DNA of 64,000 nucleotides from Rhodococcus qingshengii (GCF_021025955.1 NZ_JAJNCL010000014.1:62001-126000), one strand, 5' to 3'. Shown: positions 7,391 through 20,414, numbered from the stretch's first letter. Numbers and translations are program-made. Notes: generated by a model not told the origin, from the sequence alone.

Positions 7391-8991
7391 TTGTGGGCAC
7401 CTCCTTCGTGGTCGGCGACGAGCGGCGTCGGTGCCTCGTAGACGACCGTGTGGCTCACTGCAGGAGTGATGACGTCCAAGGCAGGCTTGGGGTAGATGCC
7501 GAGAAGCAGCAGGAGTGCGATCAGAGGGGCGACCACCACGAGTTCGCGTCGCGCGAGGTCGCGGATCGTTCCCTGCCCTTCCTTCACGGGTCCGCCCATC
7601 ATGCGCTGGTAGAGCCAGAGTATGTAGATCGCGGACAGTACGAGCGCGGCAGTCGCCGCGATGGCAGCGACGTGGTAGCGCGAGTACGTTCCGATCAGCA
7701 CCAGGAATTCACTGATGAACGGAGCCAGACCCGGCAGCGACAGCGTTGCCAACCCCGCAACGAGGAATGTGCCGGCAAGGACGGGTGCGACTTTCTGTAC
7801 GCCGCCGTACGCCGAGATAGATCGAGTACCTCGCTGCGAGACGAGGAAGCCCGCAATCAAGAACAGCGCGGCAGTGGAGATTCCGTGATTGACCATGTAC
7901 AGCGCGGAACCTGCCTGGCTCTGGCTGGTCATCGCGAAGATTCCGAGAATGATGAAGCCGAAGTGTGAGATCGACGTGTAGGCGATCAGTCGCATGACGT
8001 CTGTTTGCGCGATCGCCAGTATTGCGCCGTAGACGATTCCGATCACGGCGAGCGTGATGATCCACGGTGCAAAAGTCGACGACGACTCCGGGAACAGTTG
8101 CAGGCAGTAGCGAATCATCGCGAAGGTGCCCACCTTGTCCACGACCGCCATCATCAACACTGCTGTCGACGGAGTCGATTCCACCGCGGAGTCGGGCAAC
8201 CAACTGTGCAGCGGCCAGAGGGGTGCTTTCACCGCGAACGCGAACATGAATCCGAGGAACAAGGCGTTGAGCACCCCGGGGCCCACGCCGAGTTCACCGC
8301 TGTTTGCCGCTGAGGCGATCGCTCGGAAGTCGAAAGTGCCGCTGGTGAAGGGACTCTCGTCGCGCGTGGTGACCACATACAGGCCGATGACTGCAGCGAG
8401 CATGACCAGGCCGCCGAGGAGGTTGTAGAGCAGAAACTTCACGGCGGCGCGAGATCTACCAACTCCACCGAACCCGCCGATGAGGAAATACATCGGTATC
8501 AGCATCGCCTCGAAGAAAATGTAGAACAAGAGAATGTCCAAGGCGCTGAAGGAAATCATCACCATGGACTCGACAACAAGGATCAGGGCGAAATAGGTGT
8601 GCGGCATCCGCTTGGGTGATGCCGGGTCCGCGGGGACGTCGTTCCATCCCGCGATCAGAAGTAATGGAACCAGCACGGCGGTGAGAAGAACCAGAACGAG
8701 TGCGATCCCGTCGAGTCCAAGTGTGTAGCTGGCACCGAAAGCCGGTATCCAGCTGTGGCTTTCGGCGAACTGAAATTGTTCGCCGCCGCGGTCGAACGCA
8801 ACTCCGAGAACGGCGGCGACCACCAGGACCACCACGGACACAGTCAACGCGAGAGACTTCGCAAATTGGTACGACCGTGCCGGTAGGGTGAGGACAACGC
8901 CCGCTCCGATGAGCGGAAGCAGCCAGAGCACCGTCAGCGCAGGGAAGCCGGCATTTGTCACAGAGTCGCTCACCGCCGCTTCGATCACCAC
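7387..8991 (-). CDS. nuoM: NADH-quinone oxidoreductase subunit M
   Basis: The 534-residue polytopic protein has the NuoM antiporter fold: [20 protein letters not shown] with the key Glu of TM5, [20 protein letters not shown] with the pump Lys and following His, and [20 protein letters not shown]. It drives proton translocation in the membrane arm of complex I. The start is GTG at 8989-8991 (a second in-frame GTG follows immediately), overlapping the nuoL stop by 7 nt. It overlaps nuoN by 4 nt downstream. Confidence 0.97.
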   Translation of the reverse strand: MVIEAAVSDSVTNAGFPALTVLWLLPLIGAGVVLTLPARSYQFAKSLALTVSVVVLVVAAVLGVAFDRGGEQFQFAESHSWIPAFGASYTLGLDGIALVLVLLTAVLVPLLLIAGWNDVPADPASPKRMPHTYFALILVVESMVMISFSALDILLFYIFFEAMLIPMYFLIGGFGGVGRSRAAVKFLLYNLLGGLVMLAAVIGLYVVTTRDESPFTSGTFDFRAIASAANSGELGVGPGVLNALFLGFMFAFAVKAPLWPLHSWLPDSAVESTPSTAVLMMAVVDKVGTFAMIRYCLQLFPESSSTFAPWIITLAVIGIVYGAILAIAQTDVMRLIAYTSISHFGFIILGIFAMTSQSQAGSALYMVNHGISTAALFLIAGFLVSQRGTRSISAYGGVQKVAPVLAGTFLVAGLATLSLPGLAPFISEFLVLIGTYSRYHVAAIAATAALVLSAIYILWLYQRMMGGPVKEGQGTIRDLARRELVVVAPLIALLLLLGIYPKPALDVITPAVSHTVVYEAPTPLVADHEGGAHK

Positions 8992-10877
8992 AGTGTCACC
9001 GCCATCATTGTCGCGACCACGAGTGTTGCTCCGACAAACATCACCAGCGCGTACGAGCGAACAAACCCGGTCTGCAGCCTCCGCGTGAGCGCAGACAACC
9101 CGGTGACGACCACCGCAAAGCTACCCACCACGCCGCCTATTCCCTTGGTGTCGATCACTTCCAACGACTTGGTGAGTTGTTGACCGGGCTTCATGAGTAC
9201 TGCCTCGTTGAAGGCATCGCCGTACAGATCGTGGCGAGCCGCAACGGTCAACGGAGAGGCCGGAGACGGCGGCGCCAATGGAATCTCACGGGTGGCGTAC
9301 TCGCGGTAAGCAATCGCGACGCCCGCGGCAACTGCGATCAGTGCCAGCGCGGTGATCGACCATGCTGGTATCGGCGGTTCGACGTGATGGGAGCCGACCA
9401 CCGGTTCGAGCCAGTTCTGCAAGCTGGACCCGATGGTCAGGAGCATGCCGGCCCCGACGGACCCCACCGCCAAGATGATCATCGGAGACGTCATCACCGC
9501 GGGAGATTCGTGAGGTTTCTGGTCTTCCCAGCGAGCCTTCCCGAAGAAGGTCATCAGCATCACGCGGCTCATGTAGAAGGCAGTGAGCGCCGCACCCAAG
9601 AGCGTGACGATGCCCAGCACAACACCCTTCACGCCGCCCTCGCCGATCGCAACTTCGATGATCTTGTCCTTGGAGAAGAATCCTGCGAACGGCGGAACAC
9701 CGATGATGGCAAGGTAACCGAGTCCGAATGTGACAAAAGTCAGTGGCATGAACGCTCGGAGTCCGCCGTAGCGCCGCATGTCGGTTTCGTCGTTCATCGC
9801 GTGCATTACCGAACCTGCGCCGAGGAACAGACCCGCCTTGAAGAATCCGTGGGTGATGAGGTGCAAAATCGCGAAGGCATATCCGGCCGGTCCGAGACCC
9901 GCAGCTAGGACCATGTATCCGATCTGGCTCATGGTCGATGCGGCGAGCGCTTTCTTGATGTCGTCTTTCGCGCAGCCGATGATCGCACCGAACAAGAGCG
10001 TCACCGCGCCGACGATGACAACCACGAGTTGAGCGTCGGGTGCGAAATCGAAGATCGGATTCGAGCGCACGATCAGGTACACACCGGCAGTGACCATCGT
10101 GGCGGCGTGGATCAGCGCCGATACGGGGGTGGGGCCCTCCATCGCGTCGCCGAGCCACGATTGCAGCGGCACCTGCGCCGACTTCGCGCACGCAGCGAGG
10201 AGGAGCATCAGTCCGATCGCCGTCAGGAGACCTTCGCTTGCGGCAGACGCGTCGCCGAAGACGTTGCTGAACGAGAGTGACCCGAACGTGCTGAACATCA
10301 ACATCATTGCGATCATCAAGCCGATGTCGCCGACCCGATTGACGACAAAGGCCTTCTTCGCCGCGGTCGCTGCCGACGGCTTGTGCTGCCAGAATCCGAT
10401 GAGCAGGTACGACGCCGAACCGACGCCTTCCCAGCCGACGTAGAGTCCGAGGAAATTGTCGGCGAGGACCAGGAGCAGCATCGCTGCCAGGAATAGATTG
10501 AGGTACGCGAAGAACTTACGACGCTCGGGGTCGTGCGCCATGTAGCTGACCGAGTAGATGTGGATCAGCGAACCTACACCGGTGATGAGCAGAACGAAAC
10601 ACATCGACAGTTGGTCCAGTTGTAGTCCGAACTCGACTTGAAGACTGTCGACCGGGACCCAACTGAACAGGTGCTCGGTGACGGTGCGGTCGGCGGTGTC
10701 GCGGCCGAGCATGGCGATGAAAAACACCACTGCGACGACAAACGACGCGATAGCCATGACGCAGGCAAGCAGGTGACCCCACGCGTTCGTGCGACGACCG
10801 GCCAGCAAAAGGACAGCGGCGCCGCACAGCGGCAGGGCGGGGAGCAACCAGATGGCGGACGTGATTCCTCCTGACAT
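8985..10877 (-). CDS. nuoL: NADH-quinone oxidoreductase subunit L
   Basis: The 630-residue protein is the largest antiporter-like subunit. Typical motifs are [20 protein letters not shown] near residue 140, [20 protein letters not shown] near 240, [18 protein letters not shown] and [20 protein letters not shown]. The C-terminal 100 residues hold the lateral amphipathic helix region and the last membrane segment. The ATG at 10877 lies 1 nt after the nuoK stop. Length is usual for the family. Confidence 0.97.
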   Translation of the reverse strand: MSGGITSAIWLLPALPLCGAAVLLLAGRRTNAWGHLLACVMAIASFVVAVVFFIAMLGRDTADRTVTEHLFSWVPVDSLQVEFGLQLDQLSMCFVLLITGVGSLIHIYSVSYMAHDPERRKFFAYLNLFLAAMLLLVLADNFLGLYVGWEGVGSASYLLIGFWQHKPSAATAAKKAFVVNRVGDIGLMIAMMLMFSTFGSLSFSNVFGDASAASEGLLTAIGLMLLLAACAKSAQVPLQSWLGDAMEGPTPVSALIHAATMVTAGVYLIVRSNPIFDFAPDAQLVVVIVGAVTLLFGAIIGCAKDDIKKALAASTMSQIGYMVLAAGLGPAGYAFAILHLITHGFFKAGLFLGAGSVMHAMNDETDMRRYGGLRAFMPLTFVTFGLGYLAIIGVPPFAGFFSKDKIIEVAIGEGGVKGVVLGIVTLLGAALTAFYMSRVMLMTFFGKARWEDQKPHESPAVMTSPMIILAVGSVGAGMLLTIGSSLQNWLEPVVGSHHVEPPIPAWSITALALIAVAAGVAIAYREYATREIPLAPPSPASPLTVAARHDLYGDAFNEAVLMKPGQQLTKSLEVIDTKGIGGVVGSFAVVVTGLSALTRRLQTGFVRSYALVMFVGATLVVATMMAVTLW

Positions 10878-10878
10878 G

Positions 10879-11178
10879 TCAGTACTTCAGCAGGTCTGCG
10901 TCGTCGACGGATACAGAACGCCGAGATCGGAAGATGATCATGATGATTGCCAGGCCGACGACAACTTCGGCTGCAGCGACCACCATCGTGAAGAAGGCGA
11001 AGATCTGGCCGTCGAGATTGCCGTGCATACGCGCGAAAGTTACGAACGCCAGATTGGCGGCGTTGAGCATCAACTCGATGCACATGAACACCACGATGGC
11101 GTTGCGTCGCAGGAGGACTCCCGCAGCCCCGATGGTGAACAACAGGACCGACAGATACAGGTAGTTCTCGGGATTCAT
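10879..11178 (-). CDS. nuoK: NADH-quinone oxidoreductase subunit K
   Basis: The 99-residue protein has three membrane segments: [38 protein letters not shown] containing the conserved membrane Glu of TM2, and [20 protein letters not shown] with the second conserved Glu. It lies in the membrane arm of complex I next to NuoJ. It overlaps the nuoJ stop by 4 nt (11175-11178). Confidence 0.97.
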   Translation of the reverse strand: MNPENYLYLSVLLFTIGAAGVLLRRNAIVVFMCIELMLNAANLAFVTFARMHGNLDGQIFAFFTMVVAAAEVVVGLAIIMIIFRSRRSVSVDDADLLKY

Positions 11179-11972
11179 CGCGCAGACTCCTCACCGGAAC
11201 TCGGATCCGGGGATCGCGGAGTGAGCGCGCTGCTGACGGAGAGTGTCGAGAACGATCCGTCCGGCAACAAGGCCGGCATGTCCACCGCGTTGTGTCGTGC
11301 GTACACACCGGGGCTCGGGAGTGGAGTGGCCGAGCCTTTTTCGGGATTATTCTCATCGCTGCCCAGGTACGCGAACCGTTGCTGCGAGAGTTCGCGTTGG
11401 CTGAGTGTGGCTCCGATCTTCTCCCGATGCGCGAGCATCATGGCGCCGAGTGTCGCCGTGATCAGTAGTGCGCCGGTCAGTTCGAAGGCCCAGACGTAGC
11501 GGATGAAAATGAGATCGGCGAGAGCATCGATGTTGCCCTGATCGAGTCCGGTGAAGCCGGTGAAGCCCGAGATCGACGCATTACCGAGGCCACCGATGAG
11601 CAGCAGCCCGAATCCGACGCCGATCACGATCGCGCTGACTCGTTGTCCCCGTAGAGTTTCGATCAAGGAATCCGAAGAATCCACGCCCACCAGCATCAAG
11701 ACGAACAAGAACAACATCATCACCGCGCCGGTGTAGACGACGATCTGGACGACGCCCAGGAACAGTGCGCCCTGCACGATGTAGAACACGGCCAGGATGA
11801 TCATCGTCATTGCAAGGAAGAGTGCAGAATAGACGGCTTTGGGAGCGGCCACGACACCCAAAGCGCTGATCACCGCCAAGGTTCCGAGGATCCAGAACTG
11901 CACCGCTTCGCCGGTGGAGGTCGAAGTCATCGTTCCCTCCGCCAGAATCGTGGTAGTGACCGCCGCGATCAT
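11175..11972 (-). CDS. nuoJ: NADH-quinone oxidoreductase subunit J
   Basis: The 265-residue protein has five N-terminal membrane segments ([57 protein letters not shown], and two more), followed by a soluble C-terminal tail of about 80 residues (from [15 protein letters not shown] on) that is Ser/Pro-rich. NuoJ forms part of the channel between the quinone site and the pumps. The start at 11972 was chosen because it overlaps the nuoI stop by ATGA and leads straight into the conserved N-terminus. The long tail is typical of actinobacterial NuoJ; its role is unknown. Confidence 0.96.
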   Translation of the reverse strand: MIAAVTTTILAEGTMTSTSTGEAVQFWILGTLAVISALGVVAAPKAVYSALFLAMTMIILAVFYIVQGALFLGVVQIVVYTGAVMMLFLFVLMLVGVDSSDSLIETLRGQRVSAIVIGVGFGLLLIGGLGNASISGFTGFTGLDQGNIDALADLIFIRYVWAFELTGALLITATLGAMMLAHREKIGATLSQRELSQQRFAYLGSDENNPEKGSATPLPSPGVYARHNAVDMPALLPDGSFSTLSVSSALTPRSPDPSSGEESAR

Positions 11973-12526
11973 TTCTCGGTCTCCTGGCTCGGCTTCGGTT
12001 CGGGTGCTGCTTGCTCGGGTGCTGCTGCGATGTCGCCGCGGTAGTAGTCGTCCTGAGTTGTGCCGGGACGCAGCGCGTGTGGTGGTGCCGTCATGTCGGG
12101 CTTCAATGGTGCGAGGAGGCGGTCCTTCTCGTAGATCAACCCGGCTCGGTTGTCGTCGGTCATCTCGTACTCGTTGGTCATCGTGAGGGCCCGAGTGGGG
12201 CATGCCTCGACGCAGAGGCCACAGCCGATGCACCGCAGGTAGTTGATCTGATACACCCGCCCGTAACGCTCACCGGGGGAGAACCGTTCTTCTTCGGTGT
12301 TGTCAGCGCCTTCGACGTAGATTGCGTCAGCGGGGCAGGCCCACGCGCACAGCTCGCACCCGATGCACTTCTCGAGTCCGTCCGCATACCGGTTGAGTTG
12401 ATGGCGACCGTGGTATCCGGGCGCGGTGGGGCGCTTCTCCTCCGGATAGAACTCGGTCTCGGGTTTCTTGAACATGGTCGAGAGCGTCACTCCGAAACCC
12501 GCGATAGGTCCGAGGAATTCAGGCAT
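11969..12526 (-). CDS. nuoI: NADH-quinone oxidoreductase subunit I (two [4Fe-4S])
   Basis: The 185-residue protein has two ferredoxin-type motifs, [12 protein letters not shown] near residue 54 and [12 protein letters not shown] near 99. They ligate clusters N6a and N6b, which pass electrons towards NuoB. The ATG at 12526 lies within the last codons of nuoH (8-nt overlap) and begins [15 protein letters not shown], the expected N-terminus. The C-terminal 40 residues are Pro/Ala/Glu-rich and not conserved. It overlaps nuoJ by 4 nt. Confidence 0.97.
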   Translation of the reverse strand: MPEFLGPIAGFGVTLSTMFKKPETEFYPEEKRPTAPGYHGRHQLNRYADGLEKCIGCELCAWACPADAIYVEGADNTEEERFSPGERYGRVYQINYLRCIGCGLCVEACPTRALTMTNEYEMTDDNRAGLIYEKDRLLAPLKPDMTAPPHALRPGTTQDDYYRGDIAAAPEQAAPEPKPSQETEK

Positions 12527-13871
12527 GGGAGTCCTCCGATGTGTCGGAAACATCTGTCCGCCGCGGCGTTGGCACGTTCTGACCCGGTAGTTTTCGGGCC
12601 GGCAGTGTTTGACCAGGTAGGGGTGGAACCGGGAAGCCGCCCGACATCGCATCGAAAGGCCGGGTCCCCGAATCGGGTACCAACGCGGCGGTTCGGCGAC
12701 GGCCCCGGTAGGTTCCGGCCAGCACCATGAGCAGTGCAGCTCCGAGAACCAGTGCGACGCAGAGCAGTACGAGCCACGTGTTGTAACCCTCGTTGCGGAA
12801 GGCGCGAACAGTCGCGATCACCATCACCCATACCAAAGCTGCTGGGATCAGAACCTTCCAGCCGAGATTCATGAACTGGTCGTAGCGCAATCGAGGAAGC
12901 GTGCTGCGCAACCAGATGAAGACGAAGAGGAAGCCCCACACTTTCGCGACAAACCACAGCACCGGCCACCAACCGGAATTGGCGCCGTCCCAAAGATTGA
13001 ACGGGAACGGTGCGTGCCACCCGCCCAGAAACAGCGTGGTGGCCAGAGCGGACACCGTCACCATGTTCACGTACTCGGCCAGCATGAACATCGCGAACTT
13101 GAGGGAGGAGTACTCGGTGTGGAACCCACCTACCAGCTCACCCTCGGCCTCGGGAAGGTCGAAGGGAGCCCTGTTGGTTTCGCCGACCATGGCTGTCACG
13201 TAGATCAGGAAGGACGGCAGGAGGAGAAAGACGTACCAGGCTCCCTGTTGGGCGTCGACGATGCCGGACGTGGACATCGTGCCGGCGTAGAGGAAAACGG
13301 CGGCGAAAGACAGGCCCATCGCTACCTCGTACGAGATGACCTGAGCGGTCGATCGAAGTGCGCCCAGTAGGGGATACGTCGATCCCGAAGACCAGCCGGC
13401 AAGGACGATCCCGTACACACCGATAGAAGTGACGGCCAGGATGTACAGAACGCCGACCGGCAGATCGGTCAGCTGCAAGGGTGAAAGGGTTCCGAAGATC
13501 GACACCTGCGGACCGAACGGAATGACGGCAAAAGCCATGAACGCGGGCACGACTGCGATGACGGGCGCGAGGAGATAAATCGGTTTGTCGGCTCCGGTAG
13601 GAGTGATGCCTTCCTTGAGGGCGAGCTTGATTCCGTCAGCGAGGCTCTGGAGCATTCCGCGGGGGCCGACGCGGTTCGGTCCGACACGCATCTGCATACG
13701 CGCCATGACTTTTCGTTCCGCGTAGATCGCCACCAGCGGGGTGAGTACGAGGAACACGAAGATGGCGAGAGCCTTGCCGATCACTAACCACCACGGGTCG
13801 TGTCCGAACGCCGACAGGTCGACCGGAGCGGCGACGGCATCGGCGTTCGCGACGTACTCGTAGTCAGTCAT
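12519..13871 (-). CDS. nuoH: NADH-quinone oxidoreductase subunit H
   Basis: The 450-residue membrane subunit helps form the quinone chamber. Recognisable parts are [20 protein letters not shown] near residue 75, [15 protein letters not shown], and [20 protein letters not shown] near 230. Homologues usually end near residue 400; this one carries about 60 more residues, rich in Pro ([19 protein letters not shown]), beyond the last membrane segment. The start ATG overlaps the nuoG stop by ATGA at 13868-13871. Confidence 0.97.
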   Translation of the reverse strand: MTDYEYVANADAVAAPVDLSAFGHDPWWLVIGKALAIFVFLVLTPLVAIYAERKVMARMQMRVGPNRVGPRGMLQSLADGIKLALKEGITPTGADKPIYLLAPVIAVVPAFMAFAVIPFGPQVSIFGTLSPLQLTDLPVGVLYILAVTSIGVYGIVLAGWSSGSTYPLLGALRSTAQVISYEVAMGLSFAAVFLYAGTMSTSGIVDAQQGAWYVFLLLPSFLIYVTAMVGETNRAPFDLPEAEGELVGGFHTEYSSLKFAMFMLAEYVNMVTVSALATTLFLGGWHAPFPFNLWDGANSGWWPVLWFVAKVWGFLFVFIWLRSTLPRLRYDQFMNLGWKVLIPAALVWVMVIATVRAFRNEGYNTWLVLLCVALVLGAALLMVLAGTYRGRRRTAALVPDSGTRPFDAMSGGFPVPPLPGQTLPARKLPGQNVPTPRRTDVSDTSEDSHA

Positions 13872-16282
13872 TGAGCCGTCACCTTCGCGATCTTCACCAC
13901 GGACCCCGCGGAGGCGCAGAGCGTTTCGTAGACGGCGCTACCCGGTGAATTGAGCGGCAACCAGACTGTTCGAGGCGGTAATTCGGTGATCTCCAACGGC
14001 AATGTGACGACGCCGGATTCAGTCGATACGGCAACCTGATCGCCGCTCACGACGTCTATCTCGGCCGCGGTCTCGGCCGACAAACGCACGAGCGGGGACC
14101 GTGCAGTACCCGCCAGGTTGGGCTCGCCGTCCTGCAAACGGCCGTTGTCGAGCAACATTCGCCAACTCGACAACACCGCCTCGCCTAGCGCCGGTGTGGG
14201 CGCGGCGCCTGCGGGTACCTGAGGTGAGGTGGGGCGCAATCCGGACCACACCCCGAGGCGGTGTATCTCTGCGCGCGCGGAAGCTGCGTCGGGCAGCCCC
14301 AGATCGATACCCATCTCGGCTGCGATCGCGTGAAGGACACGCTGATCTGGCATTACTCCTGTCGTTCTCAACGCAGTGTCGAACCCGCGTTCGCGGCCTT
14401 CCCAGTCGAGGAAGGTTCCGGGCTTCTCGGCGACCGGCGCCACCGGGAATACGACGTCGGCGAGTTCGGTGATTTCGCTGTGACGGATCTCCAAACTCAC
14501 CACGAACCCTGCGGCTTCGATCGCGGCTTGTGCCTTTGCCGGGTTCGGGAGATCACTCAACTCCACGCCGCCAACAAGAAGCGCCGCAGTCGACCGCCCC
14601 GAACCCAGGAGGCTCGCGACATCGCGACCGTCGGATGCCGGGATGGAGGCGCCCCACACCGATTCCACCTCTTGACGTGCCACCGGATCGGCAACGGGGC
14701 GCCCACCGGGAAGCAATCCCGGCAACGCGCCGGCCTCGACGGCGCCGCGATCACCAGCGCGGCGTGGGACCCAAGCGAGGGAAGCTCCCGTCGCTTCGGC
14801 GAGACGTACTGCCGCCGAGAAGCCACCCGTCACCTCACTGAGTCGTTCGCCCAGCAGGATCACTGCGCCGGGCTGTCGGAGGAGCTGACCCTCCTCACTA
14901 CTGGGGCGAGCCAACGAATCCATCAGAGCTGCTTCACTTCCGGGTACGGTCCGAAGCAAAGCACCCCCCATCTTCTGCAGGCCTCGCGTAGCGAACGGCG
15001 CGCTGGCGAGCACCGTTGTCTTGCCGAAACGAGCGGCTTTGCGTAGCCGCAGGAAGATGATCGGTGACTCCTCCTCGGGCTCGAGAGCGACCAGCAACGC
15101 AGCCGGGGCTGATTCGAGATCTTGGTACGTCACCGACTCTTCGAGCGTGCGGCCCGCGACGTGAGCTGAGATAAAGCTGGTCTCTTCGCCTGAGTGAGCG
15201 CGGATTCGGAAGTCGATGTTGTTGGTAGCGAGAGCAACTCGCGCGAACTTGCTGTAGGCGTACGCGTCCTCCCGGGTCGATCGTCCACCGACGAGTACGC
15301 CTGCGTCACCGTGGGCCTGTGCGAAGGATCGCGCAACGAGGTCGAGTGCCATGGGCCACGACGCCGGAATCAATTCGCCGTCAGCGTTGCGGATGAGGGG
15401 GGTGGTGATGCGATCGCCTTGGGTCGTGTATGTGAAAGCGAAACGCCCCTTGTCGCAGTTCCACTCCTCGTTGACGTCGGGGTCGTCCCCGGCGAGACGA
15501 CGAAGAACCTTGCCGCGACGGTGGTCGGTGCGCTGGGCGCATCCGTCGGCGCAGTGCTCGCACACGCTGGGGCTGGACACCAGATCGAACGGGCGCGCCC
15601 GGAATCGGTATGCCGTGCTGGTGAGCGCACCGACCGGGCACACCTGGATGGTGTTGCCCGAGAAGTAAGACTCGAAAGGCTCGTTGGCGTAGATCCCGAC
15701 CTGTTGAAGCGCACCGCGCTCGAGGAGATCGATGAACGGGTCGCCGGCGATCTGGCCCGAAAACCGTGTGCACCTGGCGCAGAGGACACAACGCTCGCGG
15801 TCGAGGAGGATCTCGGACGAGAGTGGGATGGGTTTGGGGTAGGTCCGTTTCTCCTCACCGAACCGCGATTCCGTGCGACCGGTCGACATCGCCTGGTTCT
15901 GGAGCGGGCACTCGCCGCCCTTGTCGCACACGGGGCAGTCCAGAGGGTGGTTGATGAGCAGGAGTTCCATCACCCCCCGCTGCGCCTTCTCGGCCACCGG
16001 CGACGTGAGTTGCGTGGTGACGACCATTCCGTCCGCAACCGGTGTCGTGCAGGACGCCACCGGCTTGCGTTGACCTTCGACCTCCACGATGCACTGGCGG
16101 CACGCCCCGACCGGATCCAGAAGGGGATGATCGCAGAACCGCGGAATCTGGGTGCCGATCATCTCTGCGGCGCGAATGATCAACGTGCCCTTGGGAACCT
16201 GAAGTTCTCGGCCGTCGATGGTGAGAGTGACCAGATCAGTAGGCGGTGCCGTGTCGGTCTTGGTGGCGTCGGCTGCAGTCAT
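13868..16282 (-). CDS. nuoG: NADH-quinone oxidoreductase subunit G
   Basis: The 804-residue iron-sulphur subunit of the hydrophilic arm. The N-terminal [2Fe-2S] region is [15 protein letters not shown], followed by CTTP; the His-ligated cluster region is [17 protein letters not shown]; two 4Fe motifs follow ([11 protein letters not shown] and the later CPVGAL). A 4Fe-4S Mo/W-bis-MGD-type domain begins with [11 protein letters not shown] (cluster N7 ligands), then a degenerate molybdopterin oxidoreductase domain. The ATG at 16282 overlaps the nuoF stop by ATGA. Confidence 0.96.
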   Translation of the reverse strand: MTAADATKTDTAPPTDLVTLTIDGRELQVPKGTLIIRAAEMIGTQIPRFCDHPLLDPVGACRQCIVEVEGQRKPVASCTTPVADGMVVTTQLTSPVAEKAQRGVMELLLINHPLDCPVCDKGGECPLQNQAMSTGRTESRFGEEKRTYPKPIPLSSEILLDRERCVLCARCTRFSGQIAGDPFIDLLERGALQQVGIYANEPFESYFSGNTIQVCPVGALTSTAYRFRARPFDLVSSPSVCEHCADGCAQRTDHRRGKVLRRLAGDDPDVNEEWNCDKGRFAFTYTTQGDRITTPLIRNADGELIPASWPMALDLVARSFAQAHGDAGVLVGGRSTREDAYAYSKFARVALATNNIDFRIRAHSGEETSFISAHVAGRTLEESVTYQDLESAPAALLVALEPEEESPIIFLRLRKAARFGKTTVLASAPFATRGLQKMGGALLRTVPGSEAALMDSLARPSSEEGQLLRQPGAVILLGERLSEVTGGFSAAVRLAEATGASLAWVPRRAGDRGAVEAGALPGLLPGGRPVADPVARQEVESVWGASIPASDGRDVASLLGSGRSTAALLVGGVELSDLPNPAKAQAAIEAAGFVVSLEIRHSEITELADVVFPVAPVAEKPGTFLDWEGRERGFDTALRTTGVMPDQRVLHAIAAEMGIDLGLPDAASARAEIHRLGVWSGLRPTSPQVPAGAAPTPALGEAVLSSWRMLLDNGRLQDGEPNLAGTARSPLVRLSAETAAEIDVVSGDQVAVSTESGVVTLPLEITELPPRTVWLPLNSPGSAVYETLCASAGSVVKIAKVTAQ

Positions 16283-17598
16283 GAGACGAACGCTCCTGTC
16301 GCGAGTACGGACCGGTGAGGATCGAACGGGCATCCGTTGCCGTCGAAGTGCGCGACGTATTCCTCGCGGAAGTACTTCAGGGAGGACATGATCGGGCTGG
16401 TGGCTCCATCACCTAACGCGCAGAAGGACTTTCCGAGGATCGTGTCCGAGATGTCGAGTAGTTTGGTGAGATCGGCTTCGGTTCCTGTTCCGCCTTCGAG
16501 TCGCCGCAGGATCTGGACCAGCCAGTACGTGCCTTCTCGGCACGGCGTGCATTTACCGCAGGATTCGTGGGCGTAGAACTCGGTCCATCGCAGCACCGCG
16601 CGCACGATGCAGGTTGTGTCGTCGAATATCTGCAGTGCCTTGGTGCCCAGCATCGATCCCGCGGCGCCGACGCCCTCGTAGTCGAGTGGGACATCGAGGT
16701 GTTCCTCGGTGAAGATCGGTGTCGAGGATCCGCCGGGAGTCCAGAACTTGAGGGTGTGTCCAGCCCGAACGCCGCCCGCGTAGTCGAGAAGCTCTCGCAA
16801 GGTGATGCCGAGCGGCGCCTCGTACTGGCCGGGTGTGGTGACATGACCCGAGAGCGAGTACAGCGTGAATCCCGGTGACTTCTCACTTCCCATCGACCGG
16901 AACCACTCCGGGCCGCCCAGGACGATCGACGGAACACTCGCGATGGACTCGACGTTATTGACGACGGTCGGGCAGGCGTAGAGGCCGGCGACAGCGGGGA
17001 ACGGCGGCCGCAATCGAGGCTGACCGCGCCGCCCCTCCAGAGAATCGAGAAGGGCTGTCTCCTCCCCACAGATATACGCGCCGGCTCCGGCGTGAACGAC
17101 GAGATCCAGGTCGAATCCCGAACCGAGGATGTTTCGGCCCAGGTATCCGGCCGCGTAGGCCTCGGCCACAGCAGTCTGTAGGCGTCGCAGGACAGGGACT
17201 ACCTCGCCCCTGACGTAGATGAACGCCTTGGCTGCTCGAATTGCGTACGCTGCGATGATCACTCCCTCCACCAACGTGTGGGGAGTCGCCATCATCAACG
17301 GCATGTCCTTGCATGTGCCAGGCTCGGACTCGTCGGCATTGACGACGAGGTAATGAGGCTTGCCGTCTCCGGGCGTGTCGTCAGAGACCTGCGGGATGAA
17401 GCTCCACTTCAGGCCCGTCGGGAAGCCGGCGCCACCGCGCCCGCGAAGGCCCGCGTCCTTGACCGTCTCGATTACGGCATCGGGGGAGCCGTCGAGTGCT
17501 TTGCGTAGGGCCTTGTAGCCGTCGTGACGAAGGTAGCTGTCGAGGGTCCACGAGTTCGGTTGATCCCAGTAACGACTCAGGACGGGGGCGAGTGTCAT
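16279..17598 (-). CDS. nuoF: NADH-quinone oxidoreductase subunit F (FMN, NADH-binding)
   Basis: The 439-residue subunit oxidises NADH. It shows the NADH/FMN site [16 protein letters not shown] near residue 50, [20 protein letters not shown] near 165, and the N3 [4Fe-4S] motif [16 protein letters not shown] near 345 with the distal Cys in [14 protein letters not shown]. The ATG at 17598 is one base after the nuoE stop and begins [12 protein letters not shown]; upstream in-frame sequence belongs to nuoE in another frame. Confidence 0.97.
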   Translation of the reverse strand: MTLAPVLSRYWDQPNSWTLDSYLRHDGYKALRKALDGSPDAVIETVKDAGLRGRGGAGFPTGLKWSFIPQVSDDTPGDGKPHYLVVNADESEPGTCKDMPLMMATPHTLVEGVIIAAYAIRAAKAFIYVRGEVVPVLRRLQTAVAEAYAAGYLGRNILGSGFDLDLVVHAGAGAYICGEETALLDSLEGRRGQPRLRPPFPAVAGLYACPTVVNNVESIASVPSIVLGGPEWFRSMGSEKSPGFTLYSLSGHVTTPGQYEAPLGITLRELLDYAGGVRAGHTLKFWTPGGSSTPIFTEEHLDVPLDYEGVGAAGSMLGTKALQIFDDTTCIVRAVLRWTEFYAHESCGKCTPCREGTYWLVQILRRLEGGTGTEADLTKLLDISDTILGKSFCALGDGATSPIMSSLKYFREEYVAHFDGNGCPFDPHRSVLATGAFVS

Positions 17599-17599
17599 G

Positions 17600-18424
17600 T
17601 CACTTCCCTTCGCCGGGAGCGTCGACCGCGGAAGCCGGGCCTGGTCGATTGTCGTCGAGAGATCGGCTGACACGCAGTCCGGCAACAGTTGCCCCGCCGA
17701 CGGTCTGCGCTTCGGCCGCTTCGATTCGCGTATCCGGGAAACCGGCCAGGGTGCGCGCGGTCTGTCGGAACGAACACAGCGTCGCACCGCGACTGGGCGT
17801 CACGCGCTCTCCGGCGCGTAACGCATCGACAAGTGAGCGCGCCGATTCCGGAGTCTGGTTGTCGAAGAACTCCCAGTTGATCATCACGACGGGCGCGTAG
17901 TCGCACGCCGCATTGCACTCGATGTGTTCGAGGGTGATCTTGCCGTCGGACGTCGAGATGGTGTGTCGGCCTTCGTCCCTGGACCCTGCCGAGCCCAGGT
18001 GCTCTTCGAGTGCCGCGAGGATGTCGTCACCGCCCATGATCGCGCACAGCGTGTTGGTGCAGACTCCGACCAGATACTCACCCGTCGGACCACGCCGATA
18101 CATGGAGTAGAAAGTGGAAACGGCGGCGACCTCAGCGCCCGTCAAACCTAGCTTGGCACTGCAGAAATCGATCCCGGCCGGCGTGATGTACCCGTCCTCG
18201 GATTGCACGAGGTGAAGGAGCGGCAGGAGGGCCGATCGACTGGTTATCGCGGCGGCGTCAGGCTCGCGATAACGAGCGATGACGGTGTCGGCGTCGGCGT
18301 CGAGTCGGGCGAGTACGTCGGGGGGATAGCTCGATCGTGCGCCGGGGCGTACCAATTGTGTGGGTTCCTCCGGTCGCGGTCCGAGTTCGATGAACACCCG
18401 TGACGAACCGTTCGGGCCGGTCAT
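17600..18424 (-). CDS. nuoE: NADH-quinone oxidoreductase subunit E ([2Fe-2S])
   Basis: The 274-residue protein has a thioredoxin-like ferredoxin fold. The four cluster cysteines are in [12 protein letters not shown] and [15 protein letters not shown]. It transfers electrons as cluster N1a beside NuoF. It is longer than the enterobacterial protein: about 90 C-terminal residues after the fold contain [20 protein letters not shown] and an Asp/Pro/Ala-rich end, as in mycobacterial NuoE. The ATG overlaps the nuoD stop (ATGA at 18421-18424). Confidence 0.96.
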   Translation of the reverse strand: MTGPNGSSRVFIELGPRPEEPTQLVRPGARSSYPPDVLARLDADADTVIARYREPDAAAITSRSALLPLLHLVQSEDGYITPAGIDFCSAKLGLTGAEVAAVSTFYSMYRRGPTGEYLVGVCTNTLCAIMGGDDILAALEEHLGSAGSRDEGRHTISTSDGKITLEHIECNAACDYAPVVMINWEFFDNQTPESARSLVDALRAGERVTPSRGATLCSFRQTARTLAGFPDTRIEAAEAQTVGGATVAGLRVSRSLDDNRPGPASAVDAPGEGK

Positions 18425-19752
18425 CGGTCCACTCCGCCCATGACGGGATCGATACTGGCGACCGAAGCGATCACGTCGGACACCATGCCCCCCTCGCACA
18501 TCGCCGCTACGGCTTGAAGGTTTGTGAACGACGGATCCCGGAAATGGACGCGGTACGGCCGGGTTCCCCCGTCGCTGACCATGTGCACCCCCAGTTCGCC
18601 ACGCGGAGATTCCACGGCGACGTACACCTGACCGGGCGGCACGCGGATGCCTTCGGTGACCAGTTTGAAATGGTGAATCAGACCCTCCATGGACGATTCC
18701 ATGATCTTGGCGATGTGCTTCTGCGAGTTGCCGAGGCCATCAGGTCCGACGGCGAGATCGGCAGGCCAGGCGATCTTCTTGTCGTCCACCATGACCGGCC
18801 CCGGTTGCAGCTTGTCGAGACACTGCTCGACGATCTTGAGGGACTCCTTCATCTCCTCGACGCGGATGACGTACCTTCCGTAGCAATCGGATCCGTCGTG
18901 CGTCACGACATCGAACTCGTAATTCTCGTAGCCGCAGTAGGGCTGCGCTCGACGCTGATCGTGGGGGAGACCTGTGGCGCGCAGGACCGGTCCCGTCACT
19001 CCGAGCGCCATACAACCGGTGAGATCGAGATATCCGATTCCCTGAGTGCGGGCCTTCCAGATGGAGTTGTCGCTGAGCATCAATTCGACGTCTCGCAACC
19101 GCTTAGGAAGGACCTTCAACAGATGTCGTACCTTCGCCACCGAGCCGTCGGGTAAATCTTGCGCCAGACCGCCAGGCCTGATGTACGCGTGATTCATCCG
19201 CAGTCCGGTGATCGTCTCGAACACGTCCAGAATCAGTTCCCGTTCGCGGAATCCGAACAGCATCGCCGTCACGGCGCCCAGTTCCATTCCGCCGGTCGCC
19301 AGGGCGACAAGATGTGACGAGATTCGATTGAGCTCCATCATCATCACGCGAATGACGGTGGCTCGCTCGGGAATGTCGTCGGTGATGTCGAGAAGTTTCT
19401 CGACTCCGAGGCAGTAGGCGGTTTCGTTGAAGAACGGTGACAGGTAGTCCATCCGAGTAACAAAAGTGACGCCCTGCGTCCAGTTCCGGTATTCGAGATT
19501 CTTTTCGATTCCGGTGTGCAGGTAGCCGATTCCACACCGTGCTTCCACGACGGTCTCACCCTCGATTTCGAGTATGAGGCGCAAGACGCCGTGCGTGGAC
19601 GGATGCTGCGGGCCCATGTTGACCACGATCCGTTCGGCCTCGCCGGTTCGCTGCCGGGCCGCTGCGGTGACGATGTCGTCCCAGTCCTGACCGGACGCCG
19701 TCACGATGGTTTCCGTCGTGGCGCCGGCGCTGCTTCCTGTCGTGTTGTTCAT
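18421..19752 (-). CDS. nuoD: NADH-quinone oxidoreductase subunit D (49-kDa)
   Basis: The 443-residue subunit is related to the large subunit of [NiFe] hydrogenases and forms the quinone-reduction site with NuoB. Markers are [20 protein letters not shown] near residue 45 (quinone-site His), [36 protein letters not shown], and the C-terminal [16 protein letters not shown] and DPVMGGVDR. It overlaps the nuoC stop by one base. Confidence 0.97.
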   Translation of the reverse strand: MNNTTGSSAGATTETIVTASGQDWDDIVTAAARQRTGEAERIVVNMGPQHPSTHGVLRLILEIEGETVVEARCGIGYLHTGIEKNLEYRNWTQGVTFVTRMDYLSPFFNETAYCLGVEKLLDITDDIPERATVIRVMMMELNRISSHLVALATGGMELGAVTAMLFGFRERELILDVFETITGLRMNHAYIRPGGLAQDLPDGSVAKVRHLLKVLPKRLRDVELMLSDNSIWKARTQGIGYLDLTGCMALGVTGPVLRATGLPHDQRRAQPYCGYENYEFDVVTHDGSDCYGRYVIRVEEMKESLKIVEQCLDKLQPGPVMVDDKKIAWPADLAVGPDGLGNSQKHIAKIMESSMEGLIHHFKLVTEGIRVPPGQVYVAVESPRGELGVHMVSDGGTRPYRVHFRDPSFTNLQAVAAMCEGGMVSDVIASVASIDPVMGGVDR

Positions 19753-20414
19753 CAGTTGTACGCCCTACGCTCGTCGGGTGGCGGAGTCTCGGCACCCTTG
19801 TACTCGACCGGGATACCGCCGAGCGGATAGTCCTTCCGCTGCGGGTGGCCTTTCCAGTCGTCGGGCATCTCGATACGGGTCAATGCCGGGTGACCGTCGA
19901 AGACGATTCCGAAGAAGTCGTAGGTCTCACGTTCGTGCCAGTCGTTGGTCGGGTAGATCCCGACGATCGACGGAATGTGCGGATCGGAATCCGGCACAGA
20001 CACTTCCAGTCTGATCCGGCGATTGTGCGTAATGGAGGCGAGTGGATACACGGCGTGGAGTTCGCGACCGGTGTCCTGCGGGTAGTGCACTCCGTCGACA
20101 CCCAGGCAGAGTTCGAAGCGAAGATCCGGTTCGTCGCGCAGTCTGCGCGCGACCTGCGGGAGGTGAGACCGTTCGACGTGCAGCGTCATCTCGTCTCGAA
20201 AGACTGTTACTCGCTCGATTGCGTCGTTGAAAGTGTCACCCGCGCTGCGCAATGTGCCGTCCAAGGAGTCTGCAACCTCGTCGAAGTATCCACCGAACGG
20301 TCGAGAAGCCTTGTCTTCTACAGAGATTGGAGGGGCAAGACGGCTGTAGCCCGAGGTGTCGCCACTGCCGCGGACCCCGAACATCCCTCTCGCGCCGGTG
20401 TTGCCCGAGGTCAT
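19752..20414 (-). CDS. nuoC: NADH-quinone oxidoreductase subunit C (30-kDa)
   Basis: The 220-residue peripheral-arm subunit has the family signature [20 protein letters not shown] near residue 160, followed by [20 protein letters not shown]. About 70 residues at the N-terminus ([20 protein letters not shown]...) precede the conserved domain and are typical of actinobacteria. It overlaps nuoB by ATGA at 20411-20414. Confidence 0.96.
   Translation of the reverse strand: MTSGNTGARGMFGVRGSGDTSGYSRLAPPISVEDKASRPFGGYFDEVADSLDGTLRSAGDTFNDAIERVTVFRDEMTLHVERSHLPQVARRLRDEPDLRFELCLGVDGVHYPQDTGRELHAVYPLASITHNRRIRLEVSVPDSDPHIPSIVGIYPTNDWHERETYDFFGIVFDGHPALTRIEMPDDWKGHPQRKDYPLGGIPVEYKGAETPPPDERRAYN

Noticed and set aside
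15194-16318. 374-codon frame antisense to nuoG, with GSGxGxxx-like pieces
   Set aside because: The residues mirror nuoG codons; no independent start or ribosome site.
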